Source: Roseateles sp.
Lineage (GTDB): Bacteria; Pseudomonadota; Gammaproteobacteria; Burkholderiales; Burkholderiaceae_C
Direction of reading: 5' to 3'
Assembly (NCBI GenBank): GCA_019234295.1
Contig: JAFALK010000071.1
Location: 1-52,718 of the forward strand
Length of the DNA: 52,718 nt
The notes beneath the pieces were generated by a model. That model did not search any database, was not told where the DNA came from, and worked only from the letters and a program-made list of their open reading frames with translations. The first letter of the stretch is position 1, and each line of letters begins with the position of its first letter. Position numbers and translations under genes: made by a program. Positions 39,193 to 46,600 of the stretch are shown here, one piece after another.

Positions 39193-40982
39193 GGCCCCGA
39201 CGGATGGCGGCGTTCTATGAAGTAGCCGCTCTTGTCGAACAGGGTTTTGGCCCTGCGCTTGGGCTCCACCAGGGCGACCGAGAGCTGCCTAACCGACTGA
39301 TACTGCCCTGGCTCGACGCGCAATACGCCGGCGCACAGGGTTGGCAAGCGATGGAAAACCTCGCGTCCACGGCGGTCCTTGGCCATATAGCCGGCACTGA
39401 GGACCAGCTCCGTGTCGATGTGGCGATGCAGGCCCTCGTCGAAAGCGTTGCATGCCTGCTGCAGGCGGTGCTCCCAGTCAGCGCACGTCAGGATCATCAC
39501 GAAGTCGTCCCCGCCCACATGGCCAACGAATCCTCCTCCAGCCCCCGCTACCTCGGAGAGCAGACTGCCGACGAAGCGGATGATCTCGTCGCCGGCCCTG
39601 TAGCCGAGGAAATCGTTGAAGGGCTTGAACTGGGTCAGGTCCCAGTACGCCACCACGAACTCGCGGCGGCCATCCAGTAGTGCCGTCAGGTGCCGATCGA
39701 TGGTCACGTTGCCGGGCAACTGGGTCAGCGGATTGGCGTTGCGCGCCAGCAGCAATTGCTGATCCGCCACGGCCTTGAACAGGTCCGAGGTGCGCCCCGC
39801 GCCGACGTACTGTCCGTTGCGTGTCACGACGAAGCCGTCAACCATGTAACGATCGTCGATATTGGCCACCGCCTCGCTCATGGTCCGCAGGGTCGCCGAG
39901 ACATCGAACACCAGGGCGTTCGCATCCATCAGCTCGATGCAGCTCTTGCGCGCGAAGAGTTCCATGAAAAAGCGCTCGGCGCTGCGCTTGAGGACCTGGG
40001 CGGAGCGCAGGATGCCGATCGGGCGTCCTTCGGCGTTAAGCATGGGGATGGAATAGAGCTGCTCGTCGCGCACGAAGGCCTGGATGACCTCGGCGCAGCT
40101 CATGGCGGGCGTCGCCGTCAGGCACTCGCGGCACAGGCTCTCGGCGCACAGCTCCTTGGCGCTCGGACCCTCGGGATGCGAGTCAGGCGCCGCCGGGCTG
40201 AGCAGACTGCTGTGCAGGTCGGCCCGCAGGCTGACACGCGGCGTGGGCGACGGACGCGCGAACAAATAGCCCTGGCACAGGCTGATCCCCAGCTGGCGCA
40301 GCATCTGCAGATCGCCTTCTTGCTCGATGCCTTCAGCGATGACGGCGGCCTCGCTGATGGCCGCCATCTCAAGGATGGAGCGCACGAACTGCTGCTTGAG
40401 CGGATCGGTCGCCACGCCATCGACAAAATGTCGGTCGATCTTGACGAAGTCCGGGCGGAGATCGACCCAGCGCTTGAGGCTGGCGAAGCCCTCACCGAGG
40501 TCGTCCAGTGCGATGGCGATGCCCACGCGCCGCAGCGATTCGGCCGTGGCGCCGAGCACCTCCATGTCGATCACGGGGCGGGTCTCGGTCAGCTCGAACA
40601 CGACGCGTGAAGGAGCCAGGCCGAGGGAGTTCAGGTCGCGTGCGATCAGTTCATGGCGGTCCTCGGCCGCTATCAGGGTATCGGCGGTGAGGTTCATGAA
40701 GATCGCGCCCGGTAGCTTGAGTTCGGTGGCGCGCAGGGCGATGCGCCGCACGATGAGGCGCTCCAGCTCGATCAGCCGTCCCACCGTGGCTGCGAGGTCG
40801 AACAGCACCAGCGGCGAGTGCAGGGCGGAATTGGCCGGCGCCCGGGTCAGCGCCTCATAGCCCATGATGACACGGGCCGAGACATCGACGATGGGCTGGA
40901 AATAGATGTCGAAGCTCTGTGTCGCGATCAGCCGGTCCAGTTCGGCTTCGAGCATGCGGGTGGCAGGCGTGTCAGGCTTCAT
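39189..40982 (-). CDS. EAL-CBS-GGDEF protein, likely c-di-GMP phosphodiesterase
   Basis: A 597-residue soluble protein. The N-terminal EAL domain (about 10-245) keeps YEALTRA (EAL 43-45), MNLT (Asn 97), ELTET (Glu 130), LDDLGEG (Asp 160, 161), KID (181-183) and AEGIE, so it is probably catalytic. A linker with four Cys (C279, C284, C287, C296) leads to a CBS-like pair (about 285-410) and a C-terminal GGDEF domain whose site is GGDDF (490-494), a variant that may be inactive or regulatory. The CBS region shares the FFMELFARKSCIELMD pattern with SiaA. It is transcribed toward siaA's flank, convergent with the 126-residue gene. Confidence 0.92.
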   Translation of the reverse strand: MKPDTPATRMLEAELDRLIATQSFDIYFQPIVDVSARVIMGYEALTRAPANSALHSPLVLFDLAATVGRLIELERLIVRRIALRATELKLPGAIFMNLTADTLIAAEDRHELIARDLNSLGLAPSRVVFELTETRPVIDMEVLGATAESLRRVGIAIALDDLGEGFASLKRWVDLRPDFVKIDRHFVDGVATDPLKQQFVRSILEMAAISEAAVIAEGIEQEGDLQMLRQLGISLCQGYLFARPSPTPRVSLRADLHSSLLSPAAPDSHPEGPSAKELCAESLCRECLTATPAMSCAEVIQAFVRDEQLYSIPMLNAEGRPIGILRSAQVLKRSAERFFMELFARKSCIELMDANALVFDVSATLRTMSEAVANIDDRYMVDGFVVTRNGQYVGAGRTSDLFKAVADQQLLLARNANPLTQLPGNVTIDRHLTALLDGRREFVVAYWDLTQFKPFNDFLGYRAGDEIIRFVGSLLSEVAGAGGGFVGHVGGDDFVMILTCADWEHRLQQACNAFDEGLHRHIDTELVLSAGYMAKDRRGREVFHRLPTLCAGVLRVEPGQYQSVRQLSVALVEPKRRAKTLFDKSGYFIERRHPSGP

Positions 40983-41162
40983 CTGATGTCTGTGTCAAGA
41001 CCGGTCCTGGCATCGAGACAGCCCTGGATCAATAGTCAAGGACCACCGGGCTCAACTCGCAGCCATCCAAATCCGGCACTCCTTCGTCGAAACCGCGCGA
41101 GTGTAGCGGGCAAACAAAGGGAATACCCGCATAACCGGGCCCACGGATCGCGGCGCCCAGAA
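40983..41162. other. Upstream region of the EAL-CBS-GGDEF gene
   Basis: 180 bases with no convincing gene. On the minus strand TTGACT near 41035-41040 could be a -35 element, but no good -10 follows at 16-18 bases. A minus-strand frame spanning 41029-41448 has shadow-like Arg/Gly/Pro composition and no ribosome binding site. Confidence 0.4.
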
Positions 41163-41390
41163 CTACTGCAGGCGCCGGAAGTGCAACTGATCGATCAAGC
41201 GATCGCCGCCCGGGCCGGGCGCGTGGTGCTCGTGGACGATTTCCACGCGGCCCTGCCTGGCCAGTATGTGCAGATCTCGAGCCGTTGAATCGAAGACCAG
41301 CGGGTGCTCCAGCGCGCTGCCGGCATGGGGCAGCTCGGTGACTTCGCCGAATTCGGACTCCAGGAACACCGACATCGCGATCGAACTCAT
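41163..41390 (-). CDS. Possible small protein, unknown
   Basis: A 75-residue frame beginning at ATG 41390, six bases after GGAG. The protein (starting MSSIAMSVFLESEFGEVTEL and ending DRLIDQLHFRRLQ) is balanced in composition with two possible strands and a short helical end, more protein-like than other frames here. Longer in-frame starts at 41453 and 41630 lack ribosome binding sites. I do not recognise it. If real it would be transcribed toward the EAL-CBS-GGDEF gene, 180 bases away. Confidence 0.35.
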   Translation of the reverse strand: MSSIAMSVFLESEFGEVTELPHAGSALEHPLVFDSTARDLHILARQGRVEIVHEHHAPGPGGDRLIDQLHFRRLQ

Positions 41391-41644
41391 GGCCATCTCC
41401 AGGCTGGCGGCGGACTCCGTCGGCCGCATGTGAGGGCAGGAAAACCACTCCATGCTAGGGGGGCGTGCAAGGATTTCGACTCGGGCATTCCGCAAGGCAA
41501 TCGATTGCGAGCTTCGCGGATCTGATGTTGGAAACAAAAAAATTTGGATCTGGTGGCCCGGTCGCCTTTTGGCCCTTAGCCTTAGAGAAGAGAGAGCAGG
41601 GCCCGGCAGGTCTTGCGCGGGCCTTTTCAATGCGGCTGCTTGGC
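41391..41644. other. Intergenic region with palindrome and hairpin
   Basis: No gene is supported apart from a possible 5' extension of the small frame. It has a perfect 12-base palindrome GCAATCGATTGC (41497-41508) and a hairpin GGCCCG/CGGGCC (41600-41605, 41618-41623) followed by TTTT on the plus strand and by a pyrimidine-rich tract on the minus strand. The hairpin lies 21 bases after the stop of the histone-like gene and probably ends its transcript. Confidence 0.5.
41600..41627. terminator. Probable terminator of the histone-like gene
   Basis: GGCCCG and CGGGCC pair perfectly around a 12-base loop. On the minus strand, the direction of the nearby gene, the stem is followed by CTGCTCTCTCTTCTCT, rich in T and C but not a pure T tract; on the plus strand TTTT follows. 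It may act in both directions. Confidence 0.5.
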
Positions 41645-42133
41645 CTACTTGGACTTGGGACGGCCTGTCTTGATGGCCGGGACGCTTGCCAGTGCGCGCA
41701 TCAGGGCCGCATCGCCGAGGCCGGCGAGCAGCTTGACGCCAGCGCGGAGCAATTCGCTCTTCTTCACCGGATGCGCTGACGCCAGGGCACGCTGCTTCAG
41801 CTGTGCCAGCGCCGCATACTCGTCGGCGGGCATCGTGAAGCTGTCGCGGACCAGCTTGGTCTTGGGGGGGTTGGACTTGTCGGCTTTGTCGGCTTTGTCG
41901 GCCTTGGCGACTTTGGGGACTTTGGAGACTTTGGAGACTTTGGGGACTTTGGGGACTTTGGCGACGGCGTTCTTGGACGCAGTCCCAGCAGCCGAATTGG
42001 TCTTCTTGGGCGCTGGGGTTGTCTTTGCCGCGGGTCGCTTGGCGGCCGGCTTGGCGGCAGATTTGGCGGCAGATTTGGCGGCCGGCTTGGCAGGTGCACC
42101 AGCTGGAGTCGCCTTCTTGGTGGTCGAGTTCAT
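41645..42133 (-). CDS. Histone H1-like DNA-binding protein with conserved C-terminal domain
   Basis: A 162-residue basic protein. The N-terminal 90 residues are Lys/Ala/Pro-rich (KPAAKSAAKSAAKPAAKRPA) and include ten three-residue units VAK/VPK/VSK/ADK encoded by a 9-bp tandem array. The C-terminal 70 residues form an ordered domain: LVRDSFTMPADEYAALAQLK and VKKSELLRAGVKLLAGLGD, resembling a ribbon-helix-helix-like fold seen in betaproteobacterial proteins of this architecture. It probably binds DNA non-specifically through the tail. The start follows GGGAA by four bases. A palindrome overlaps its promoter region, suggesting autoregulation. Confidence 0.8.
   Translation of the reverse strand: MNSTTKKATPAGAPAKPAAKSAAKSAAKPAAKRPAAKTTPAPKKTNSAAGTASKNAVAKVPKVPKVSKVSKVPKVAKADKADKADKSNPPKTKLVRDSFTMPADEYAALAQLKQRALASAHPVKKSELLRAGVKLLAGLGDAALMRALASVPAIKTGRPKSK
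41877..41966. repeat. Ten-unit 9-bp tandem repeat inside the histone-like gene
   Basis: Ten consecutive 9-base units of the consensus TTGGSGACT (variants TTGTCGGCT, TTGGAGACT, TTGGGGACT, TTGGCGACT). The period is a multiple of three, so gain or loss of units would only change the number of VxK/ADK triplets in the tail. Confidence 0.9.
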
Positions 42134-42145
42134 GTCGTTCCCGCT

Positions 42146-42175
42146 TGTGTAGAAACCGTATATTCAGTTTACACA
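42146..42175. promoter_or_regulatory. Palindrome upstream of the histone-like gene
   Basis: TGTGTA (42146-42151) and TACACA (42170-42175) are perfect inverted arms, with inner AAACCG and CAGTTT arms forming an imperfect dyad around a TATATT core. It is 13-42 bases upstream of the start codon and AT-rich in a GC-rich genome, so it may be both promoter and operator. Confidence 0.45.
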
Positions 42176-42207
42176 GTTTTGTGCCGCGTGCCGGTTGGGC
42201 GTGGCGA

Positions 42208-43056
42208 TCACGGCAGGGCGGCCGACAGGAAGCGTTCGACCAAAGAGAACTGCGGCGACGTATTGAGCGCCGGTGCGTGGCCGCAATCGAAGATCGTGAC
42301 GACCACGGCGCGCGGGCCGCGAATGCGCATCGCCTCTGCCGTTTCCGCGGTCAGCAGGTCGGAGCTTTCGCCGCGCAGGCACAGCACAGGCAGGTTCAGG
42401 CTGTCCCATTCGGTCCAGCGCTCGTAGTCGCGCGGGTGGTGAGTGAACTGGCCGACCATCGCCGGGTCGTAGTGGGGCGTCACCCGGCCGTCCGGCAGGC
42501 GGCGGGTCGAGGTCTCGGTCAGGCGGCGCCATTGCGCGTCGCTGAGGTATCCGTAAGGAGCGTAGATGCCGCGGAAGTACTGCTCCAACTCGCCCACGGT
42601 GTCGAAGGCCGGTGGTCGGCCCGCGTAGCTGCGGATGCGTTCGACGGCCGGCGCGGCGAGCTCGGGGCCGATGTCGTTGAGCAGCAGGCGGCGGATGCGC
42701 CCGCGCAGGGTGGTGGCTGCGGCCAGCAGGCCGATAGCGCCACCCATCGAGGTGCCCACCCACAGGCAGCGCTCGATGCCCAACTGGTCGAGCAAGGCGG
42801 TGGCCTGGCGGACGTAGAAGTCCAAGCAGTACTCTTCCTCGGGACGGGGGCTCCACTGCGAGAGGCCACGGCCGAGGGTGTCGGGCGCGATCACTCGGTA
42901 GCGAGTCGCGAGATGCGCGGCCAGATCGTCCATGTCGCGCCCCGTGCGGGCCAGGCCGTGCCAGGTGATGACGACCTCCTCATGCTCCGCGCCCCACTCC
43001 ATGAAGTGGAGTTCACGACCTTCACAGACGAGGTAGCGGGAGCTGGGCGCGTTCAT
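42208..43056 (-). CDS. Alpha/beta hydrolase (last gene of liv operon)
   Basis: A 282-residue cytoplasmic alpha/beta-hydrolase. It has the oxyanion HG motif (TWHGLARTG, 31-39), the nucleophile elbow GTSMGG (101-106, Ser 103), and a C-terminal catalytic His in FDCGHAPAL. Lid landmarks are LLLNDIGPELAAPAVERIRS and the NPL-type acid segment LRGESSDLLTAETAEAM. The start ATG 43056 overlaps the livM stop by four bases; a longer open frame runs into livM and is not used. It resembles the hydrolase at 49489-50346. Being coupled to a transporter suggests it cleaves an ester or amide that the transporter brings in; substrate unknown. Confidence 0.93.
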   Translation of the reverse strand: MNAPSSRYLVCEGRELHFMEWGAEHEEVVITWHGLARTGRDMDDLAAHLATRYRVIAPDTLGRGLSQWSPRPEEEYCLDFYVRQATALLDQLGIERCLWVGTSMGGAIGLLAAATTLRGRIRRLLLNDIGPELAAPAVERIRSYAGRPPAFDTVGELEQYFRGIYAPYGYLSDAQWRRLTETSTRRLPDGRVTPHYDPAMVGQFTHHPRDYERWTEWDSLNLPVLCLRGESSDLLTAETAEAMRIRGPRAVVVTIFDCGHAPALNTSPQFSLVERFLSAALP

Positions 43057-44120
43057 GACCGAGCCTTGAGCCGCAGGCGGCCGACGATGCCGAAGGGGAA
43101 GTGGTAGACCGCCAGTACGAACAGCAGGCCCATCCAAAGCAGCCAGCGGTCGGGTGCGATGAGCTGCGAGAGCACCGGGATGCCCTGGACCGCGTCGGCG
43201 CCAAGCTTCATCAGGTCCTGCAGGTAGTTCTGCGCCAGCATGAAGAGGGCCGCCCCCAGCACCGCGCCGTAGATCGTGCCCATGCCGCCGATCACTACGA
43301 TGAGCAAGATGTCCAGCATGATCTCCATGGACAGCGAGGTGTCCGGCCCGTTGTAGCGCAGCCATAGCGCCAGCAGTGCGCCCGCCAGGCAGGCGAACTG
43401 GGAGGCCATCACGTTGGACAGAGTGCGGTAGACGACGGTGCGGTAGCCGATGGCCTCGGCGCGGAAGTCGTTCTCGCGGATGGCCTGCAGCACGCGACCG
43501 AAAGGCGAGTTCACGATGCGCAGGAGCATCAGCACCAGCACGACAGTGGCGGCAAAGAGCAGGTAGTAGGTAAGGAAGCGGCCATCGATGCTGGCGCCGA
43601 GGAAGGGATCTTCGAAGTACTCAGTTGAGGGCCTGAGCATCTCCGGCACCTTGAAGCTCAGGCCGTCCTCGCCGCCCGTGAGCCCGGACAGCTGAGAGGC
43701 CAAGGTGATGAAGGCGGCCGCCACGGCCATGGTGATCATGGCGAAGAACAGGGCCTTCACGCGCAGGCTCAGCAGGCCGATCAGCAGGGCCAGCACGAGC
43801 GAGAGCGCCAGCGCTGCGACCACGCCCAGCAGCACGGCGGACCAGCCCGGATCCTCGCTGCGGCTGCAGGCGATGGCCACGCCATAGGCGCCGATCCCGA
43901 AGAACAGGGTGTGCGCGAAGCTCACGATGCCCGTGTAGCCCAGCAGCAAGTCGTAGCTGGCTACGAGGATGATGAAGACGAGGATCTTGGCCGCGACGTT
44001 GAGCGCCTTGATGCTAGTGAAGAGGAAGGGCGTCAGCGCCAGGCCGAGCACGGTGGCGATCAGCAGGACCGCGAGCAGGCGGTTGCGGGGCAGGTCGTGG
44101 GAGAGGAGCGCTTTGATCAT
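43053..44120 (-). CDS. livM: Branched-chain-type ABC transporter permease LivM
   Basis: A 355-residue membrane permease with about nine hydrophobic helices. Landmarks are LLLGYTGIVSFAHTLFFGIG, LSLRVKALFFAMITMAVAAA, the LTGGEDGLS segment, and the cytoplasmic loop SPFGRVLQAIRENDFRAEAI that contacts the ATPase. The ATG shares a base with the livH stop (TGATG) and the stop is coupled to the hydrolase start. HAAT-family transporters move amino acids, amides and related small acids; the name does not prove a branched-chain amino acid substrate. Confidence 0.95.
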   Translation of the reverse strand: MIKALLSHDLPRNRLLAVLLIATVLGLALTPFLFTSIKALNVAAKILVFIILVASYDLLLGYTGIVSFAHTLFFGIGAYGVAIACSRSEDPGWSAVLLGVVAALALSLVLALLIGLLSLRVKALFFAMITMAVAAAFITLASQLSGLTGGEDGLSFKVPEMLRPSTEYFEDPFLGASIDGRFLTYYLLFAATVVLVLMLLRIVNSPFGRVLQAIRENDFRAEAIGYRTVVYRTLSNVMASQFACLAGALLALWLRYNGPDTSLSMEIMLDILLIVVIGGMGTIYGAVLGAALFMLAQNYLQDLMKLGADAVQGIPVLSQLIAPDRWLLWMGLLFVLAVYHFPFGIVGRLRLKARS

Positions 44121-45118
44121 CACTTGCCTCCCACTGGATAGAGCCCTTGAGGGCGCCACAGCAGCACCGCCACCATCAACGCGATATTGGAGAACAACGC
44201 GGCCTTGGGCGCTAGAAAGCCCATGTAGTTGGCCAGCAGGCCCACGGCCAGCGCGCCGACGAAGCAGCCTAGGGTCGAGCCCAGGCCGCCGATGATGATG
44301 ACGATGAAGATCAGGGTGTTGACCTGGGCGCCCATCTGCGGTGTCACGCTCTGTTGGTAGAGGCTCCACATTGCGCCGCCCAGGCCCGCCAGGGCCGAGC
44401 CGGCGGCGAACACGCCGATGAAGAGGCGACGGATCCGGTAGCCCAGACACTCCACCATCTCCCGGTCTTGCACGCCGGCGCGGATCAGCACACCGAGCTT
44501 GGTCCGGTTGAGCACGAGCAGCAGGGCTGCGAACACCGTCAGGCCCACGAGCGCGGCCAGCGCGCGGAACTTGTCCAGCACCACGTCGCCGGGCAGCGGC
44601 AAGGCGCCGCGCAGGCCCTGGGGCAGGGGCAGGGCGATCATCCCCGGGCCCCAGATCATCTTGATCATCTCCTCTCCGATGATCATTCCGCCCATGGTGA
44701 TGAGGATCTGCTTGAGGTGCATCCCGTAGACGGGCCGCACCAGCATGCGCTCGAATGCCAGGCCCACGACGCCGGCCACCGCCATGCCCGCGCCGGCGGC
44801 CAGGCCCACGGCCAGCAGGCTGGCGCCTAGCGACAAGTCGCCCACGGCACCCTGAACGCCAAGCACGGTGGCGGCAATGAAGCCGCCCAGCGCGACGAAC
44901 ACGCCGTGGCCGAAATTGAGCACGTCCATGAGGCCGAAGACCAGGGTCAGGCCCGAGGCGATGACGAAAATGATCAGGCCCATGGCCAGACCCGAAAGGG
45001 TGAGCGTGGCCCAGGTCGGGAAACTGCTCACGAGCAGGCCGGCCGCGAGCGCGATGGCCGCTAGCAGCTGCAGGGGCCGCGCGTCGAAGGGCTGGCGGGG
45101 AATGGCGTCACTGCTCAT
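44120..45118 (-). CDS. livH: Branched-chain-type ABC transporter permease LivH
   Basis: A 332-residue permease with about eight membrane helices. Landmarks are ASGLTLVFGLMDVLNFGHGV, GLAFERMLVRPVYGMHLKQI, TKLGVLIRAGVQDREMVECL (coupling loop) and IIIGGLGSTLGCFVGALAVG. It is coupled to livF by ATGA. It forms the membrane channel together with LivM. Confidence 0.95.
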   Translation of the reverse strand: MSSDAIPRQPFDARPLQLLAAIALAAGLLVSSFPTWATLTLSGLAMGLIIFVIASGLTLVFGLMDVLNFGHGVFVALGGFIAATVLGVQGAVGDLSLGASLLAVGLAAGAGMAVAGVVGLAFERMLVRPVYGMHLKQILITMGGMIIGEEMIKMIWGPGMIALPLPQGLRGALPLPGDVVLDKFRALAALVGLTVFAALLLVLNRTKLGVLIRAGVQDREMVECLGYRIRRLFIGVFAAGSALAGLGGAMWSLYQQSVTPQMGAQVNTLIFIVIIIGGLGSTLGCFVGALAVGLLANYMGFLAPKAALFSNIALMVAVLLWRPQGLYPVGGK

Positions 45119-45849
45119 TGATGGACTCCCAGGGACAGGCCAAGCAGCCGCTGCTGCAGCGCCTCATCTTGAGCCAGCTCGGTCATGGCGCCGGCATGCA
45201 CGACGCGGCCGTCGTCCATGACCGCCACATGGTCGCCCAGGGCGCGGGCGACGCCGAAGTTTTGCTCCACGAGGAGCACCGTGGTGCGGTCATTCTTGAG
45301 CTCGCGCAGGGCCTCGATGAGGCTCAGCACCATGGCCGGCGCCAGGCCCTTGGAGGGCTCGTCGATCAGCAGCAGACGGCGCGGCTCGATCATGGCGCGA
45401 GCGATGGCCAGCATCTGCTTCTGGCCGCCGCTCAAGCGGCCGGCCGGGTAGAGCCAGAACTTCTTCAGCGCGGGGAAGAGCACGAAGAGCCAGTCAAGCC
45501 TGGCGGTGTCGAGCTGCTCGATGCTGCGGGCCTGGCGCGCGGCTAGCAGCAGGTTCTCGCGCACGCTCAGCTCGCCGAAGATGCCCATGTTTTCGGGCAC
45601 GTAGGCGATGCCGGCCTGGGCGAGGGTGGGCGTGTCCTCGGCCTGGATCTCGCGGCCGTCAAAGACGATGCGGCCCGCGCTGGCGCGCCACAGGCCCATG
45701 ATTGTGCGCAGCGTTGTGGTCTTTCCGGCGCCGTTGCGCCCCAGCAGCATGGTCAGTTGCGCCGCGGGCACCTCGAGGTCCACGCCGTGGAGGATGTGGT
45801 ACGCGCCGATGTGCGTGTGAACGCCTTGGAGGCTCAGGAGGGAGCTCAT
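45115..45849 (-). CDS. livF: ABC transporter ATPase LivF
   Basis: A 244-residue nucleotide-binding protein. Walker A is GRNGAGKTT, the Q-loop/LivF pattern is IAYVPENMGIFGELSVRENL, the signature is LSGGQKQMLAIARAM, and Walker B is LLLIDEPSKGLAP, with the H-loop after VLLVEQNFGVARAL. It is one of two ATPases driving the transporter and overlaps both neighbours by four bases. Confidence 0.96.
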   Translation of the reverse strand: MSSLLSLQGVHTHIGAYHILHGVDLEVPAAQLTMLLGRNGAGKTTTLRTIMGLWRASAGRIVFDGREIQAEDTPTLAQAGIAYVPENMGIFGELSVRENLLLAARQARSIEQLDTARLDWLFVLFPALKKFWLYPAGRLSGGQKQMLAIARAMIEPRRLLLIDEPSKGLAPAMVLSLIEALRELKNDRTTVLLVEQNFGVARALGDHVAVMDDGRVVHAGAMTELAQDEALQQRLLGLSLGVHQ

Positions 45850-46592
45850 GCTGTGGCCACTCCGAGATAGGCGCTCTGCACCACCGGCGAGGCGATGACC
45901 TCGGCCGGCGCACCGTCAGCCACGAGCCGGCCCTGGTGCAGCACGACGATGCGGTCGGCCAACTCGCGCACCACGTCCATCTTGTGCTCGACAAGCAGCA
46001 CGGTGTGCTCGCGCCGCGCCTTGAGCTCGCGTATGAGGTCCAGCACCACGGGCACTTCGTCCACGCTCATGCCTGCAGTGGGCTCGTCGAAGAGGTAAAC
46101 CTTGGGCTGCAGGGCGATCAGCATCGCGACCTCGAGCTTGCGCTGGTCGCCATGCGGCAGGCTGGCGGCTGCGTCCTGGGCACGGGCGGCCAGGCGCACG
46201 CGTTCGAGCAAAGCCATGGCCTCCTCCGACAGTTCGCGGTGTGCGAGCCAGACCGAGAGCAACCTGAGGCCCATGCCGCGCCGCGCCTGCACGGCCAGGC
46301 GCACGTTCTCTAGCACGGTGAGGTGGGGGAACAGCTGGGTCAGCTGGAAAGCGCGGCCCAGGCCCGCCCGAGTGCGCTGCGGGGCCGAGAGCCGGCTCAG
46401 GTCGTGGCCGTCCAGCAGCACCTGGCCGGCGCTGGCGCGCAGCTGGCCGGAGATCAGGTTGAAGTAGGTTGTCTTGCCCGCGCCGTTGGGGCCGACGATG
46501 GCCGTCAGAGTGCCGGGATGGAAGACGCAACTGACCGCGTCCACCGCCACATGGCCGCCGAAGCGGATGGTGAGCTTCTTCGTCTCGAGCAC
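45846..46592 (-). CDS. livG: ABC transporter ATPase LivG
   Basis: A 248-residue nucleotide-binding protein: Walker A GPNGAGKTT, LivG-type LGRAFQLTQLFPHLTVLENV, Walker B YLFDEPTAGMS, H-loop VLLVEHKMDVVREL. The ABC signature is degenerate: where LSxGxQ is expected the sequence reads LPHGDQRKLEVAMLI, a common LivG variant. The best start is GTG 46592 (first residues MLETKKLTIRFGG); the frame is open further upstream only because it reads over livK. It begins nine bases after the livK stop. Confidence 0.93.
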   Translation of the reverse strand: MLETKKLTIRFGGHVAVDAVSCVFHPGTLTAIVGPNGAGKTTYFNLISGQLRASAGQVLLDGHDLSRLSAPQRTRAGLGRAFQLTQLFPHLTVLENVRLAVQARRGMGLRLLSVWLAHRELSEEAMALLERVRLAARAQDAAASLPHGDQRKLEVAMLIALQPKVYLFDEPTAGMSVDEVPVVLDLIRELKARREHTVLLVEHKMDVVRELADRIVVLHQGRLVADGAPAEVIASPVVQSAYLGVATA

Positions 46593-46600
46593 GGCAGGGA

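Noticed and set aside
41029..41448. Minus-strand 139-codon frame, possibly a frameshifted partner of the small frame at 41163-41390
   Set aside because: Its C-terminal part looks somewhat protein-like, but most is Arg/Gly/Pro-rich, it has no ribosome binding site, and nothing shows that the two frames were once one gene.
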